From positions 1 to 51,900 of the forward strand of contig SUWI01000008.1 in NCBI GenBank assembly GCA_015061565.1: DNA of 51,900 bases, given 5' to 3'. This DNA comes from Lentisphaerota bacterium (GTDB taxonomy: Bacteria; Verrucomicrobiota; Lentisphaeria; Victivallales; UBA1829). The position numbers and the translations under genes were made by a program. This document shows positions 16,727 to 24,348 of the stretch, piece by piece (within the stretch, counting starts at the first letter, position 1; each line of letters begins with the position of its first letter). The notes under the pieces are model-generated. The model ran no database searches, was not told the origin of the DNA, and was given only the letters and a program-made list of their open reading frames with translations.

Positions 16727-18207
16727 TATTCCGGCAGAGCCGGATCGTCGGATTCGTGCTGATGCGGATTTCCGGCGGCGTCGATCTCTTTCAGGATCGT
16801 CTCGACGGTCTCCTGCGGCATCTGCCGGATACGGTTGAGCAGCGCGACGGCGGCCTTGCCGCATTCCCTCTGATAGGTTTCGGACTGCTGGTTCATGCCG
16901 TAGAGTTCCAGCAGAGCGGAGATGCTTTCGGACAGCTCGAAAACAGCGAAAATCCGATTGTAGTTCAGCTTCGGGAGTTTGAGTGAAGGGCTCCATTTCG
17001 CCATGATCTCCCAGGCTTCGTATTCGGACTGTTCGAGAATGTCGGCATGGGTGACCAGCTGCTGTTCGATGGCCTGAAAATCCCATTGCTTGGCTTCGGC
17101 GCTTTCCACGAGTTTGGTGTCCTTGTCGGTGGCGAGGAAACAGAGCGAATATAGCTGCTTGATGAGCCGCGCGTTCTTGGTGTCGATCTGTTCGATCTCG
17201 ATGCCCGGCGGGGTGATATACCGGGCGATGCCCTTCGATTCGGCCGATTCGGTGATCGCGACGCCGCGGGCGATGATGAGGTCGAGTTTCTCGCGGATAT
17301 ATTCCTCCTGCTTCTCGCTGGTCTGGATGTCGGCAGCCATCTCCTGAATGCGCTGGCGGGCTCCGGAGACAAAGGTTTCCGGCAGGACGAGCAGGGAGAA
17401 CATCTGTTTGACGACGTTCATCTGGGATTCGGATTCGTTGTTCATGATCGCGTCGGAGATGCCGACAATGTCAGCGAACCAATGGGAACTGCCGATCGCG
17501 TAACCGTCGGCCTCGGTTTTGCGGATGAACGGAACGCAGCCGAGATTGTGTTCGAAATACCCGGAGACTTCGGCCCGGCCGCCTTCCGGGATGCGGACCG
17601 TGGTGCAGTCGGTCCGGGTCCAGAGTTTCCGGACGGTGACGTTTTCCCCCTTCCGGAACGGATCGGGCTGATGCCAGAAACTTTCCTCGGTGCAGACCCA
17701 GAGGAGCCGGCAGTCATCGCCGCAGGCCCAGGCCTTCACATTTTCGGGGGACGGTGCGAAACAATAGGGACGGAGACGTTCGGATTGTTCGCGCGCCTTG
17801 CTTACCGGCCCATCGAAAGACGGCATGTCGATCTGGAGCCAGGCGACGCCGTAGATGCGGAGATTGATCGAGAACTGCCGCATGACTTCATCGACGCGAT
17901 GTCCGGCGCGGTCGAAGTCTTCGGAGATGTCCGGATCGGCGTTTTCCCGGGTCGGCCGGACCGAAAGAACGTATTGCGTCAGCAGCCGGACGACCCGGCG
18001 GGGGAAGTTGAAGTAGTAGGCGCGGAGTTTGCGTTCCTCGTATTCTTCCTTGAATTCGGCGAGATGTTTGATAAGTGCCTGTGCGATATACGGGCGGCCG
18101 CCGTCGTATGCTGCGCGGTTCTTTTTCCATTGCGGGAGGTTGGCGGTATAGTGCGGGTGTTCGAGCCGGAAGATTTCCGCGGCTTGGGCTTCGGTGGGTT
18201 GCGGCAT
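16723..18207 (-). CDS. Portal protein (494 aa)
   Basis: The dodecameric head vertex through which DNA is packaged. Gene order (terminase, portal, scaffold, capsid), length and internal segments (RAYYFNFPRRVVRLLTQYVLS near 80, GVAWLQIDMPSF, IVGISDAIMNNESESQMNVVKQMF, and a long C-terminal helix with QWDFQAIEQQL) agree with DUF4055-type or SPP1-type portals. The start at 18207 has AAAGGAGTC, which can be paired in a hairpin with ACTCCT 10 bases upstream of the site. Confidence 0.85.
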   Translation of the reverse strand: MPQPTEAQAAEIFRLEHPHYTANLPQWKKNRAAYDGGRPYIAQALIKHLAEFKEEYEERKLRAYYFNFPRRVVRLLTQYVLSVRPTRENADPDISEDFDRAGHRVDEVMRQFSINLRIYGVAWLQIDMPSFDGPVSKAREQSERLRPYCFAPSPENVKAWACGDDCRLLWVCTEESFWHQPDPFRKGENVTVRKLWTRTDCTTVRIPEGGRAEVSGYFEHNLGCVPFIRKTEADGYAIGSSHWFADIVGISDAIMNNESESQMNVVKQMFSLLVLPETFVSGARQRIQEMAADIQTSEKQEEYIREKLDLIIARGVAITESAESKGIARYITPPGIEIEQIDTKNARLIKQLYSLCFLATDKDTKLVESAEAKQWDFQAIEQQLVTHADILEQSEYEAWEIMAKWSPSLKLPKLNYNRIFAVFELSESISALLELYGMNQQSETYQRECGKAAVALLNRIRQMPQETVETILKEIDAAGNPHQHESDDPALPEY

Positions 18208-18211
18208 GGAG

Positions 18212-18233
18212 ACTCCTTTTTTTCAGGAGGAGT
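18212..18233 (-). promoter_or_regulatory. Hairpin covering the portal ribosome site
   Basis: ACTCCT (18228-18233, coding strand) and AGGAGT (18212-18217) form a 6-bp stem around a short A-rich loop, placing the Shine-Dalgarno of the portal gene in the stem. This would damp translation until opened. Seen as sequence complementarity only. Confidence 0.45.
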
Positions 18234-18253
18234 TTTTGTCAACTGGACCATCT

Positions 18254-18362
18254 CGCGGAAAGCGGAGCGGTCTTCGTCGGTCAGGCCGGAGGGAAGTGAA
18301 AGCATCTCGCGGAAGGCGGTGCGGTCTTCGCCGGTGATTTCCGGGGGGGTGATTTTGTCCAT
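18254..18362 (-). other. Possible small open frame with duplicated 13-residue motif before portal
   Basis: From ATG at 18362 an open frame reads MDKITPPEITGEDRTAFREM and then DEDRSAFREMVQL, i.e. the motif [GD]EDR[TS]AFREM twice, encoded by imperfect direct repeats 54 bases apart. There is no clear ribosome site, and the frame runs on into the portal gene in another phase, so it may be a remnant or a leader peptide rather than a separate gene. It begins directly after the terminator of the small RNA. Confidence 0.3.
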
Positions 18363-18371
18363 GATAAGCAG

Positions 18372-18455
18372 AAAAAAAAGGTGCCGTCCGTGAACTGAGG
18401 CAAAGTCTCATCACCGCAACGGCACCACCCGTTCACGATTCCACACGGACGGCAC
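18372..18455 (-). terminator. Rho-independent terminator with long hairpin
   Basis: A 12-bp perfect inverted repeat (18444-18455 with 18381-18392) is followed on the minus strand by C and eight T (18372-18379). The 51-nt loop holds further pairings, so it is larger than a simple terminator. Confidence 0.7.
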
Positions 18456-18527
18456 AATACTGCCGTGGTGTGTTCGATTCGGCGGGCTGGTGACCCTGAA
18501 CATGCCGGGCGCGCTTTGCTCGCGCCG
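18372..18527 (-). ncRNA. Candidate structured small RNA or attenuator between terminase and portal
   Basis: A complete transcription unit is visible: promoter TTGACT-16-TATATT, an expected start near 18527, about 155 nt of GC-rich sequence without a good reading frame, and a long hairpin followed by eight U. A 5' hairpin forms from CCGGCGCG and CGCGCCCGG. The terminator stem pairs GTGCCGTCC (from 18455) with GGACGGCAC (to 18381), and inside it GTGAAC pairs with GTTCAC. A competing small hairpin CGGCA-GUAUUG-UGCCG (18450-18465) uses the same 5' arm, so the terminator could be switched. I do not recognise the family. It could be a free small RNA or an attenuator for the head genes. Confidence 0.6.
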
Positions 18528-18533
18528 GGGAGT

Positions 18534-18561
18534 AATATACATGCGGAAAGGGAAAAGTCAA
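18534..18561 (-). promoter_or_regulatory. Promoter of the terminase-portal small RNA
   Basis: TTGACT (18556-18561) and TATATT (18534-18539) with a 16-base spacer; the -35 box overlaps the stop codon of the terminase gene. Confidence 0.7.
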
Positions 18562-19967
18562 TTCGCGATGATGAAAGTTCCGGCGCCGTAATCGCGGGAA
18601 GCCTGAGCGAATCCGCCGGAAATGGCGTCCACGATGTCGTCATGGCTGCCGACGGGGAACTCTCCGAGCTGCTCGATGACCTTCTGATTCCACCAGGCGC
18701 GGCGCATGTAGACGTTGCCGGCGGCGAAAATCGGCTCGATCTCCCCGGCCCGGACGATCTTATCCGCGGAAACATTGACCTTGCGGACGACGCGGCGGCC
18801 TTCCAGCACCCGGCTGATGATGGACCAGGTGTCCTTGTAACCGGCGACGGATTCGACGCCGACTGTGACGGACGGGCCGTCTGCTTCGGCAGTGTCGATG
18901 ATGAGGCGGTTGCGTTCGAGCGCCTCGGCCTGACAGAACCGGACGTCGTCGATATACAGCGTATAGATGCCGTCCTTTTTCGTGACGGCGATTTTTGCGC
19001 CGGCGGTGCTGTCCGGATCGTCCTTCATGCGGTCTTTCTTTCCGGATGCGAGGTCCCAGAAGCGGAACCAGCGGAGATTGCCGGGCATGGCGTCGATGAT
19101 CCTGATGTTCTCGGTGCGGAGCATGTTGCCGCCGCGGACGACCGGATCGCATTGAAGAAGGGATGCGGACTGATACGGTCCGAGGATCGCGAACTGGTGT
19201 TCATACCAGTCCGGACTGAAGCGTTCGGGGAAAAGGTAACTGCCGTCGTCGGAACGGGCGGGAAATTTCATGATCTCGAATTTCGGGAAATCGGCGGCAT
19301 AGTCGGCGTGGGCGGGATTGATGCGGTTCTTGATGCGTCCGATCAGATCGTCCGTGTGCCACGGGGTCGCCAGGATGACCACGACGTGGACCGGGGCGAG
19401 CCGGGTCATCAGGTTGCCGGAAAAGTTGTCCCATTGCTTGTCCCGTTCGGTTTTGGATTCGGCGACGGAGCGGCCGCGGAGATAGTCGTCCACGATCAGG
19501 AAGTCGGCGCCTTTGCCGGTTCCTCCTGCGGCGATGGTGGCGGTCTGGAATTTTCCGGCATGGTCGCGGATGCCCCAGGTCTGGACGCTGGACGATTCAC
19601 GGGAAAGCGCGATGCCGGGAAAGATCTCCGCGAAAGCTGCCGAACGGATCACGCCGCGGGCATCACGGGAAAGCGATTGTGACAGCGAATCGGAATAGGT
19701 GGCCAGGATCATTTCTGCCTCCGGGCATTGCCCGAAAACGTACCCGGGGAAGTGCCGGGAGACGATCTCGCTTTTGCCATGCCGGAACGGAACGGTAATG
19801 ATGAGGTAGGTGGATTTGCCGTGCCGGTAATCGTAGAGCGCACGGTCCAGTCTGGACGTGATCGCGCGGGTATGTCTGCCGATGATGAACGGCCGGTCGG
19901 AACTGCGGACCGCCCGGATGAATTCCAGCAGCCGGAACCGTGCGGCCGTGATTTCCGCCGTGGTCAT
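18558..19967 (-). CDS. terL: Terminase large subunit (469 aa)
   Basis: The packaging motor ATPase-nuclease. Walker A-type loop VPFRHGKSE at about residue 59, Walker B LIVDDYLRG near 156, the coupling motif ILATPWH near 199, and an RNase H-like nuclease part with FWDLASGKKD (about 295) and the C-terminal SHDDIVDAISG. Length is normal and the gene is intact. It overlaps the small subunit gene as ATGA. The RFRLLEF/RHTRAI N-terminus is typical of terminases that follow a TerS of the next type. Confidence 0.93.
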   Translation of the reverse strand: MTTAEITAARFRLLEFIRAVRSSDRPFIIGRHTRAITSRLDRALYDYRHGKSTYLIITVPFRHGKSEIVSRHFPGYVFGQCPEAEMILATYSDSLSQSLSRDARGVIRSAAFAEIFPGIALSRESSSVQTWGIRDHAGKFQTATIAAGGTGKGADFLIVDDYLRGRSVAESKTERDKQWDNFSGNLMTRLAPVHVVVILATPWHTDDLIGRIKNRINPAHADYAADFPKFEIMKFPARSDDGSYLFPERFSPDWYEHQFAILGPYQSASLLQCDPVVRGGNMLRTENIRIIDAMPGNLRWFRFWDLASGKKDRMKDDPDSTAGAKIAVTKKDGIYTLYIDDVRFCQAEALERNRLIIDTAEADGPSVTVGVESVAGYKDTWSIISRVLEGRRVVRKVNVSADKIVRAGEIEPIFAAGNVYMRRAWWNQKVIEQLGEFPVGSHDDIVDAISGGFAQASRDYGAGTFIIAN

Positions 19968-20464
19968 GGTTTGACTCCGAGCAGTTTGTCGAGATATTTT
20001 TCGCGTTCCTCGAAAGTCATGTTCTCGATGATCTTCGCCGCTTCCTTCGCATTGTCGGCCGGGGGAACGGTGCGCTGGATGGAATCAACTTCGATCTTGC
20101 GGCCCCAGACTTCCGGCATCTTGTGGGAGAGCCATTCGAGGATCGCGCCGGTTTCGGGAGGAATCTGACGGCGCCATACCTTCTGTTTGACGGGATTGCC
20201 GTTTTCGTCGGTTTCGATATAGCGGTCGGTCAATTCGAATCCGCGGGCTTTTTTCAGCAGCAGATTTTCCATTTCGAAGTTGATCGGCTGTCTCCCGCGC
20301 GCGAGGGCGTGACGAAATTGCGGAAACCGCTTCTGGTATTCGTAGAAAACGCGGGTGGAGATTCCTAGGGCCTTGGCGATTGCGGCATCCGTAACCCCTT
20401 GTCTGGCAAGGCCCTCGGCAATCGTATCGAAGGTTTCGTTATACTTGCATCGGCGTCCGGTCAT
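19964..20464 (-). CDS. terS: Terminase small subunit (166 aa)
   Basis: The DNA-recognition partner of the motor. The N-terminus has a helix-turn-helix of the usual TerS type (LARQGVTDAAIAKALGISTRVFYEYQKRFPQF), followed by ALARGRQPINFEMENLLLKKARGFE and a C-terminal Glu/Lys-rich helix for binding TerL. The start at 20464 follows GAGGTGATGCC. It overlaps the large subunit gene as ATGA. Confidence 0.88.
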   Translation of the reverse strand: MTGRRCKYNETFDTIAEGLARQGVTDAAIAKALGISTRVFYEYQKRFPQFRHALARGRQPINFEMENLLLKKARGFELTDRYIETDENGNPVKQKVWRRQIPPETGAILEWLSHKMPEVWGRKIEVDSIQRTVPPADNAKEAAKIIENMTFEEREKYLDKLLGVKP

Positions 20465-20473
20465 GGCATCACC

Positions 20474-20998
20474 TCAGAAGAGGTCAGGATGTTCGGCCGA
20501 CGCGCTTTCTTCTTTTTTCGTAACGTAACGGTTTCTGGCCAGGGTGATCTTTTTGACACAGAGGACAAAGAGCTGAGCGAGTTCCGGATGGGCGCGGCAG
20601 ATATGAAGCAGACTGGTGTTGATGCGCTGGCGGGAAACGCCGCGCTTGCGGGCCAGGTCGGATTGCTGGATCTGCGGATTGCGCAGGATTTCGGAGATGG
20701 TCGCCACGGTATTGTCTTCCAGAGTGATGATATATCGCAGGATGTCGCCGAGGGATTCGAGATTGACCGATACCGGATCGGCCGGAGCACTTTTCCCGGA
20801 AGAAGCGGGGATTGCGGAACAGCGTTTTTCGTTTTTCTCGAACGAAACGGGGTTCCGGACGCGGGATGCGGAATCCGGATCGGGGGATTCGGAATAGTAT
20901 TTGCACGATTCATAATATTCGCAGTCCGCAGCGGAACACGCGGCGGAGAATTCGCCGTAATGGCCGTGATTACATTTGAACTGCTGAGATTGAACCAT
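20474..20998 (-). CDS. Cys-rich HTH DNA-binding protein upstream of terminase (174 aa)
   Basis: The N-terminal 35 residues carry His and Cys likely to bind zinc (FKCNHGHYGEF, CSAADCEYYESC). Near residue 110 is a helix-turn-helix (QQSDLARKRGVSRQRINTSLLHI). It is the first gene of the packaging-morphogenesis operon and has its own strong promoter. A role in terminase recognition or late gene control is plausible but unproven. The start at 20998 has AAGGGGAG. Confidence 0.65.
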   Translation of the reverse strand: MVQSQQFKCNHGHYGEFSAACSAADCEYYESCKYYSESPDPDSASRVRNPVSFEKNEKRCSAIPASSGKSAPADPVSVNLESLGDILRYIITLEDNTVATISEILRNPQIQQSDLARKRGVSRQRINTSLLHICRAHPELAQLFVLCVKKITLARNRYVTKKEESASAEHPDLF

Positions 20999-21001
20999 GC
21001 G

Positions 21002-21039
21002 CTCCCCTTTTTTTGCGGAATATATTCAAGATAGGGGAG
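21002..21039 (-). promoter_or_regulatory. Inverted repeat pairing with ribosome site of the HTH gene
   Basis: CTCCCC (from 21039 on the minus strand) and GGGGAG (from 21007) form a perfect 6-bp pair. GGGGAG is the Shine-Dalgarno. The -10 box lies between the arms, so a transcript from that promoter would lack one arm; a longer read-through transcript would be repressed. Confidence 0.35.
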
Positions 21040-21047
21040 ATTGTCAA
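21019..21047 (-). promoter_or_regulatory. Promoter of packaging/morphogenesis operon
   Basis: TTGACA (21042-21047) and TATATT (21019-21024), spacer 17: near-consensus sigma-70 type. About 20 bases separate the -10 box from the ATG of the first gene at 20,998. Confidence 0.8.
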
Positions 21048-21135
21048 CGCAGCAGGGAAAAATTTTCCGGAAAAAAGGGCCGTTCTGGAGTTTACGACCC
21101 CGATTTGTATAGAATCCACCCGATAAATTCGCCGC

Positions 21136-21163
21136 TTGATTTTTCGCATGAAGATGCTATATT
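21136..21163 (+). promoter_or_regulatory. Promoter of the PanAT-like pair
   Basis: TTGATT (21136-21141) and TATATT (21158-21163) with spacer 16 upstream of the plus-strand gene at 21,256. A second -10-like TATAAT occurs near 21,231 without a good -35 box. Confidence 0.6.
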
Positions 21164-21255
21164 ACCGACAGACATCTGATAAAGATACTTTGATTTTGCC
21201 CGCTTTTCCTGTGCTGATGTTTACAAAATTATAATGGCTGAAAATGGAGATCGAT

Positions 21256-21837
21256 ATGGCGGATTTCAAAAAAATCGTGCAGATGATTAACTTTTTTGCG
21301 AATAAAAACCGGAAACTCGTAATTTCCAAACTCCATGCGCTGAAATTGATCTTCCTTGCAGACCGTTACCACATGCGGCAGTATGGAACCATGATTTCCA
21401 ATGACGAATACTGGGCAATGCAATTCGGCCCGGTTCCCTCCTGTGCCAAAAATATTGCCGAGATGTCTTCACGGATTGCTCCGGAGATTTTGGATTATGC
21501 TTCCCGTTATCTGACTGTTCCAGCTGCAAATTTGGTAAAATCTGTTGCTCCGGTTGATTGCGATCAGCTGGGACGCACTGAATTGGAAGCATTGGATTTT
21601 GCCTTTTCAGTCTTTATGACAGAAAATGATATTGTCGAGGTCACTCATCGGCTTCCGGAATGGAAAAATCATGAGGATCGGCTGCTGAACGGTGCGACCC
21701 GGGTAAAAATGGATCCTCTGGATTTCTTTACCCCGATTCCGGGAAAAGATTATGGCGGCAATGCATCGGTTCAACGGTTGAATCTTGCCAAAGAAATTTT
21801 TATCGAAGACACCGGGATCAATCGGGCTTTGGCATGA
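21256..21837 (+). CDS. Panacea (DUF4065/SocA-like) antitoxin (193 aa)
   Basis: The N-terminal half matches the Panacea domain: MADFKKIVQMINFF, KLHALKLIFLADRYHMRQYG, then MISNDEYWAMQFGPVPS, all signature segments. Panacea proteins act as antitoxins to many unrelated toxins, neutralising them by direct binding. GGAG seven bases before the ATG decides this start over the ATG 12 bases earlier. It is followed with an ATGA overlap by a different small gene, the standard antitoxin-toxin order of panAT pairs. It runs against the phage operon, as an accessory gene. Confidence 0.85.
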   Translation: MADFKKIVQMINFFANKNRKLVISKLHALKLIFLADRYHMRQYGTMISNDEYWAMQFGPVPSCAKNIAEMSSRIAPEILDYASRYLTVPAANLVKSVAPVDCDQLGRTELEALDFAFSVFMTENDIVEVTHRLPEWKNHEDRLLNGATRVKMDPLDFFTPIPGKDYGGNASVQRLNLAKEIFIEDTGINRALA

Positions 21838-22253
21838 ATATTCCTCTTGATCCCGTAGATTTTTTGGGATATGGTGATGTTTTTTATCTGGAAATCCCGG
21901 AAGTGGAGGGGATCCATCATATGGTAGTCGTGAATACTTGCCCGCAGGAGAATGAAGTAATTGTTCTGGGCGTGATTACCTCCAAAGTGGAAAAACGGAA
22001 AGAGTTTATCCGGCTGGCCGGGAAAAACCCCTTGTCCCTGGTTGAATTCGATTATAAAGTTCATTCCGCCATTGACTGCAATAACCTGAAAGAAATTTCC
22101 AAAGACAATCTCCGCCAAAAAATAAAATCCGGAAAAGCACAAGTATCCGATCCGCTTCCTCCATTACTTATGAAGCAGATTTTCGATGGAATTATAGCCG
22201 GTGATGCTCCTCAGCGTTTGAAAAATCTGGTTCAGAATCTGATTCGGAAATAA
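21834..22253 (+). CDS. Putative toxin of the PanAT pair (139 aa)
   Basis: Coupled to the Panacea gene. The N-terminal half (GYGDVFYLEIPEVEGIHHMVVVN, VIVLGVITSKVEKRKEF) resembles the beta-barrel of PemK/MazF-like proteins, though catalytic residues cannot be assigned with confidence. The C-terminus is basic (LRQKIKSGK, LKNLVQNLIRK). Panacea partners are usually toxins that stop translation or membrane functions; the target here is unknown. Confidence 0.6.
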   Translation: MNIPLDPVDFLGYGDVFYLEIPEVEGIHHMVVVNTCPQENEVIVLGVITSKVEKRKEFIRLAGKNPLSLVEFDYKVHSAIDCNNLKEISKDNLRQKIKSGKAQVSDPLPPLLMKQIFDGIIAGDAPQRLKNLVQNLIRK

Positions 22254-22270
22254 CACGGCATCCCCTGCGG

Positions 22271-22303
22271 TGATTAAAGGCTGTCGGCGGGAAAGTTTAA
22301 TGA
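22271..22303 (+). repeat. 33-bp element shared with 10,911-10,943
   Basis: TGATTAAAGG...GGCGGGAAAGTTTAATGA, 28 of 33 identical by eye to the copy downstream of the other candidate immunity gene. It lies directly after the immunity gene of MuF-toxin 2. Confidence 0.75.
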
Positions 22304-22558
22304 CTATGAACGCCGAGGACGTGCCGGCAGGTTGAAGATTTTCCCGTAATCCACAATTTCTTTTTCTGCATCAGGATCGAAACCATCAATTAAATTGACA
22401 AAATCCTCCCCATACATTTTTTTGTATTCGGCATTGAATTCTTTGATTTCCTGCAAAATATCCGAAGGCACGTTTTTCATATAGCAAACGGGCTTATCAT
22501 CATTTTCGTCAGGCGGATCCTGAATATAAAGCCTTGCCAGGGTATTGGTCCAAATCAT
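22304..22558 (-). CDS. Candidate immunity protein for MuF-toxin 2 (84 aa)
   Basis: Starts MIWTNTLARLYIQDPPDEND, overlaps the toxin stop as ATGA and has AAAGGATTG as ribosome site. It is acidic (EYKKMYGEDFVNLIDGFDPDAEKEIVDYG), as many immunity proteins are. It is unrelated to the gene after MuF-toxin 1, which fits pairing with a different toxin domain. Function inferred from position. Confidence 0.6.
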   Translation of the reverse strand: MIWTNTLARLYIQDPPDENDDKPVCYMKNVPSDILQEIKEFNAEYKKMYGEDFVNLIDGFDPDAEKEIVDYGKIFNLPARPRRS

Positions 22559-24342
22559 TTTGCAATCCTTTCGATCATGTCGATAATATAATCCGGCAGT
22601 TCGCTTTTTTCAAACCGGTACATGACCAAACATTCGGAAAAGAATTCTTTGGGATTTTTAGAAGCGTATTCCGAGATTTTATAAATGGTTTCATCCTTTT
22701 TGGCTTTCTGATAGGTTTCCTTAACCAGTTTCATGGTCGGCGTTTCATTCAAAGCAAGGTTATAAACCCGCTCGGAACCTCGTGTTTTTTTATTCTGCCG
22801 TAACAAAAAACCGGCATCATTTTGCTCTTTGTATGCCCTCCTTAACAATATGGTATGGCCACATTCATGGGTAGTACAAGCCTGAACAGCTTTTTCCGGA
22901 GAAATTAAAACGTTGTTTCTTGAAAAACGAAGGAATCTTTGGGCATCGCGAAAAGCTTTTTCCGCTTCATGGCCGGGGAGTGATTTCCATTTGGCTAAAT
23001 AAATTTGGAACAATGATCTGTTGCTTTTTTCATTCTCAAAAACCTGCCTCATCGCATCAATGGAAGCGTATTTAGGATTGAATTCGATTAGTTGATCGCC
23101 AGCATGCCCCAGGACGTTATCCTTCCAAATTCCATTTTTACCAATGACCTTGAATTTATCTTCAAGAATCGGGAATTCTGATTTAAGCAGCATTAACTCC
23201 CGATTGATAGCATTGACTGTTTCGAGCGGAATTCCATCCCAATTTACATTTTCACCCAGGTTCTGTTCTGTAAACTTTGCAGCATCCTTGATATTCGTTG
23301 CCGGAGTGAATTCGATTTGCGGTGTTGGTGGACTGGTTATCTGCTCAGCTTGATTATACTGCTTTTTTAATGGAACCGGATGCTTCGCCGGGGCGGACTG
23401 CGGTAACTTTGATGCATACATGGATTTTGGCAAACTGGAAGATTCCAATTTCTCCGGTTCCGTGTTTGATCGGCTGTTTGGCACTGTTTGATTTTTCTGA
23501 TCCTTTTTCCCGAATTCCCTTTCGATGATGTAATCCGGGACGGCACTGTATGAGTGGGTGCAGTTCGGATGGAAGACGCCTTCCGCTTCCAGATCGTCCT
23601 TCGTCGGCAAGCCGTATTTGTTAGGACCGATGGAAAAATACTGCCCTTCATATTTGGCACAGGCATCACAGCAATGGCCGGAGACCGAAAGCAGCATGAT
23701 ATTGTAACCCTGTTCGGCACATTCCTGTTCGTAGGAATCGCGGGCCCCGTTCATGAGTTCGGTTCTGGCCAGCATCTCGAAATAGGATTTGTGGGACCAG
23801 CGGTGCCCGGCAATATCGGTGAACTGGAATCCGGGAACCTGCAGCGCTTCGTTCTCGAGCCGATCTGATACCTGCCGGCGGGTTTCGCCCGTGATCGTAG
23901 ATTCCCGGAAGACTTTGGCCGAAAAGTTCCGGAGCTGCCGGATGTGATCGAACGTCATCTTGTCGGTCCGGAGCGCGACGTTGTTATAGACGGAATCGAG
24001 AGCGTTTTGGATGCGGCGGAGATCGGGGCCTCCGGTGATGTTCTGCCAGACGCCGGACTGTTTCAATTCGGCTTTTGCGCGTTCGTAACCGGCCTGATAT
24101 TCCCGGGGGAGGAAATCGGAGAACACGGCATTGACGGAGGATCCCCACTGCTGATACATTTCGGTCAGTGTTCTTTCCAGCCGTGCGACATGGGCATAGG
24201 ACCAGGGGGAATTCGGGTGCTCGTCGATATGTTCGAGCAGCCGGGCCCGGATGTCATTGCGGGAACGGTCGCAGATGGAACCGATCCTTTCAACGGCGGC
24301 ATGGATGTGCGCGGTTATCGGATTCGGGCGGGGACGGGTCAT
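22555..24342 (-). CDS. MuF minor head protein fused to a second HExxH metallopeptidase-like domain (MuF polymorphic toxin 2, 595 aa)
   Basis: Residues 1-278 are almost the same as in the gene at 11,260-12,939 and include FEMLARTELMNGARDSYE and HCCDACAKYEG. A Pro/Ser/Lys-rich linker (about 280-345) leads to a different C-terminal domain with HECGH at about 492-496 and, further on, SKNPKEFFSECLVMY near 561-575, whose Glu is a likely third zinc ligand; this E-after-NPxEFF pattern is seen in zincin-type toxin domains. The copy sits away from the connector genes, between ParB-like and Panacea genes, so it is a cargo duplicate. Whether it is packaged in the head is unknown. Confidence 0.8.
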   Translation of the reverse strand: MTRPRPNPITAHIHAAVERIGSICDRSRNDIRARLLEHIDEHPNSPWSYAHVARLERTLTEMYQQWGSSVNAVFSDFLPREYQAGYERAKAELKQSGVWQNITGGPDLRRIQNALDSVYNNVALRTDKMTFDHIRQLRNFSAKVFRESTITGETRRQVSDRLENEALQVPGFQFTDIAGHRWSHKSYFEMLARTELMNGARDSYEQECAEQGYNIMLLSVSGHCCDACAKYEGQYFSIGPNKYGLPTKDDLEAEGVFHPNCTHSYSAVPDYIIEREFGKKDQKNQTVPNSRSNTEPEKLESSSLPKSMYASKLPQSAPAKHPVPLKKQYNQAEQITSPPTPQIEFTPATNIKDAAKFTEQNLGENVNWDGIPLETVNAINRELMLLKSEFPILEDKFKVIGKNGIWKDNVLGHAGDQLIEFNPKYASIDAMRQVFENEKSNRSLFQIYLAKWKSLPGHEAEKAFRDAQRFLRFSRNNVLISPEKAVQACTTHECGHTILLRRAYKEQNDAGFLLRQNKKTRGSERVYNLALNETPTMKLVKETYQKAKKDETIYKISEYASKNPKEFFSECLVMYRFEKSELPDYIIDMIERIAK

Positions 24343-24348
24343 GTTCGC

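Noticed and set aside
18465-19682. Plus-strand open frame of about 400 codons opposite the terminase
   Set aside because: Same reason: the terminase on the minus strand has all its motifs.
20999-21255. Possible riboswitch in the gap between the HTH gene and the Panacea gene
   Set aside because: Only promoter boxes and a short inverted repeat are visible; no conserved aptamer pattern seen.
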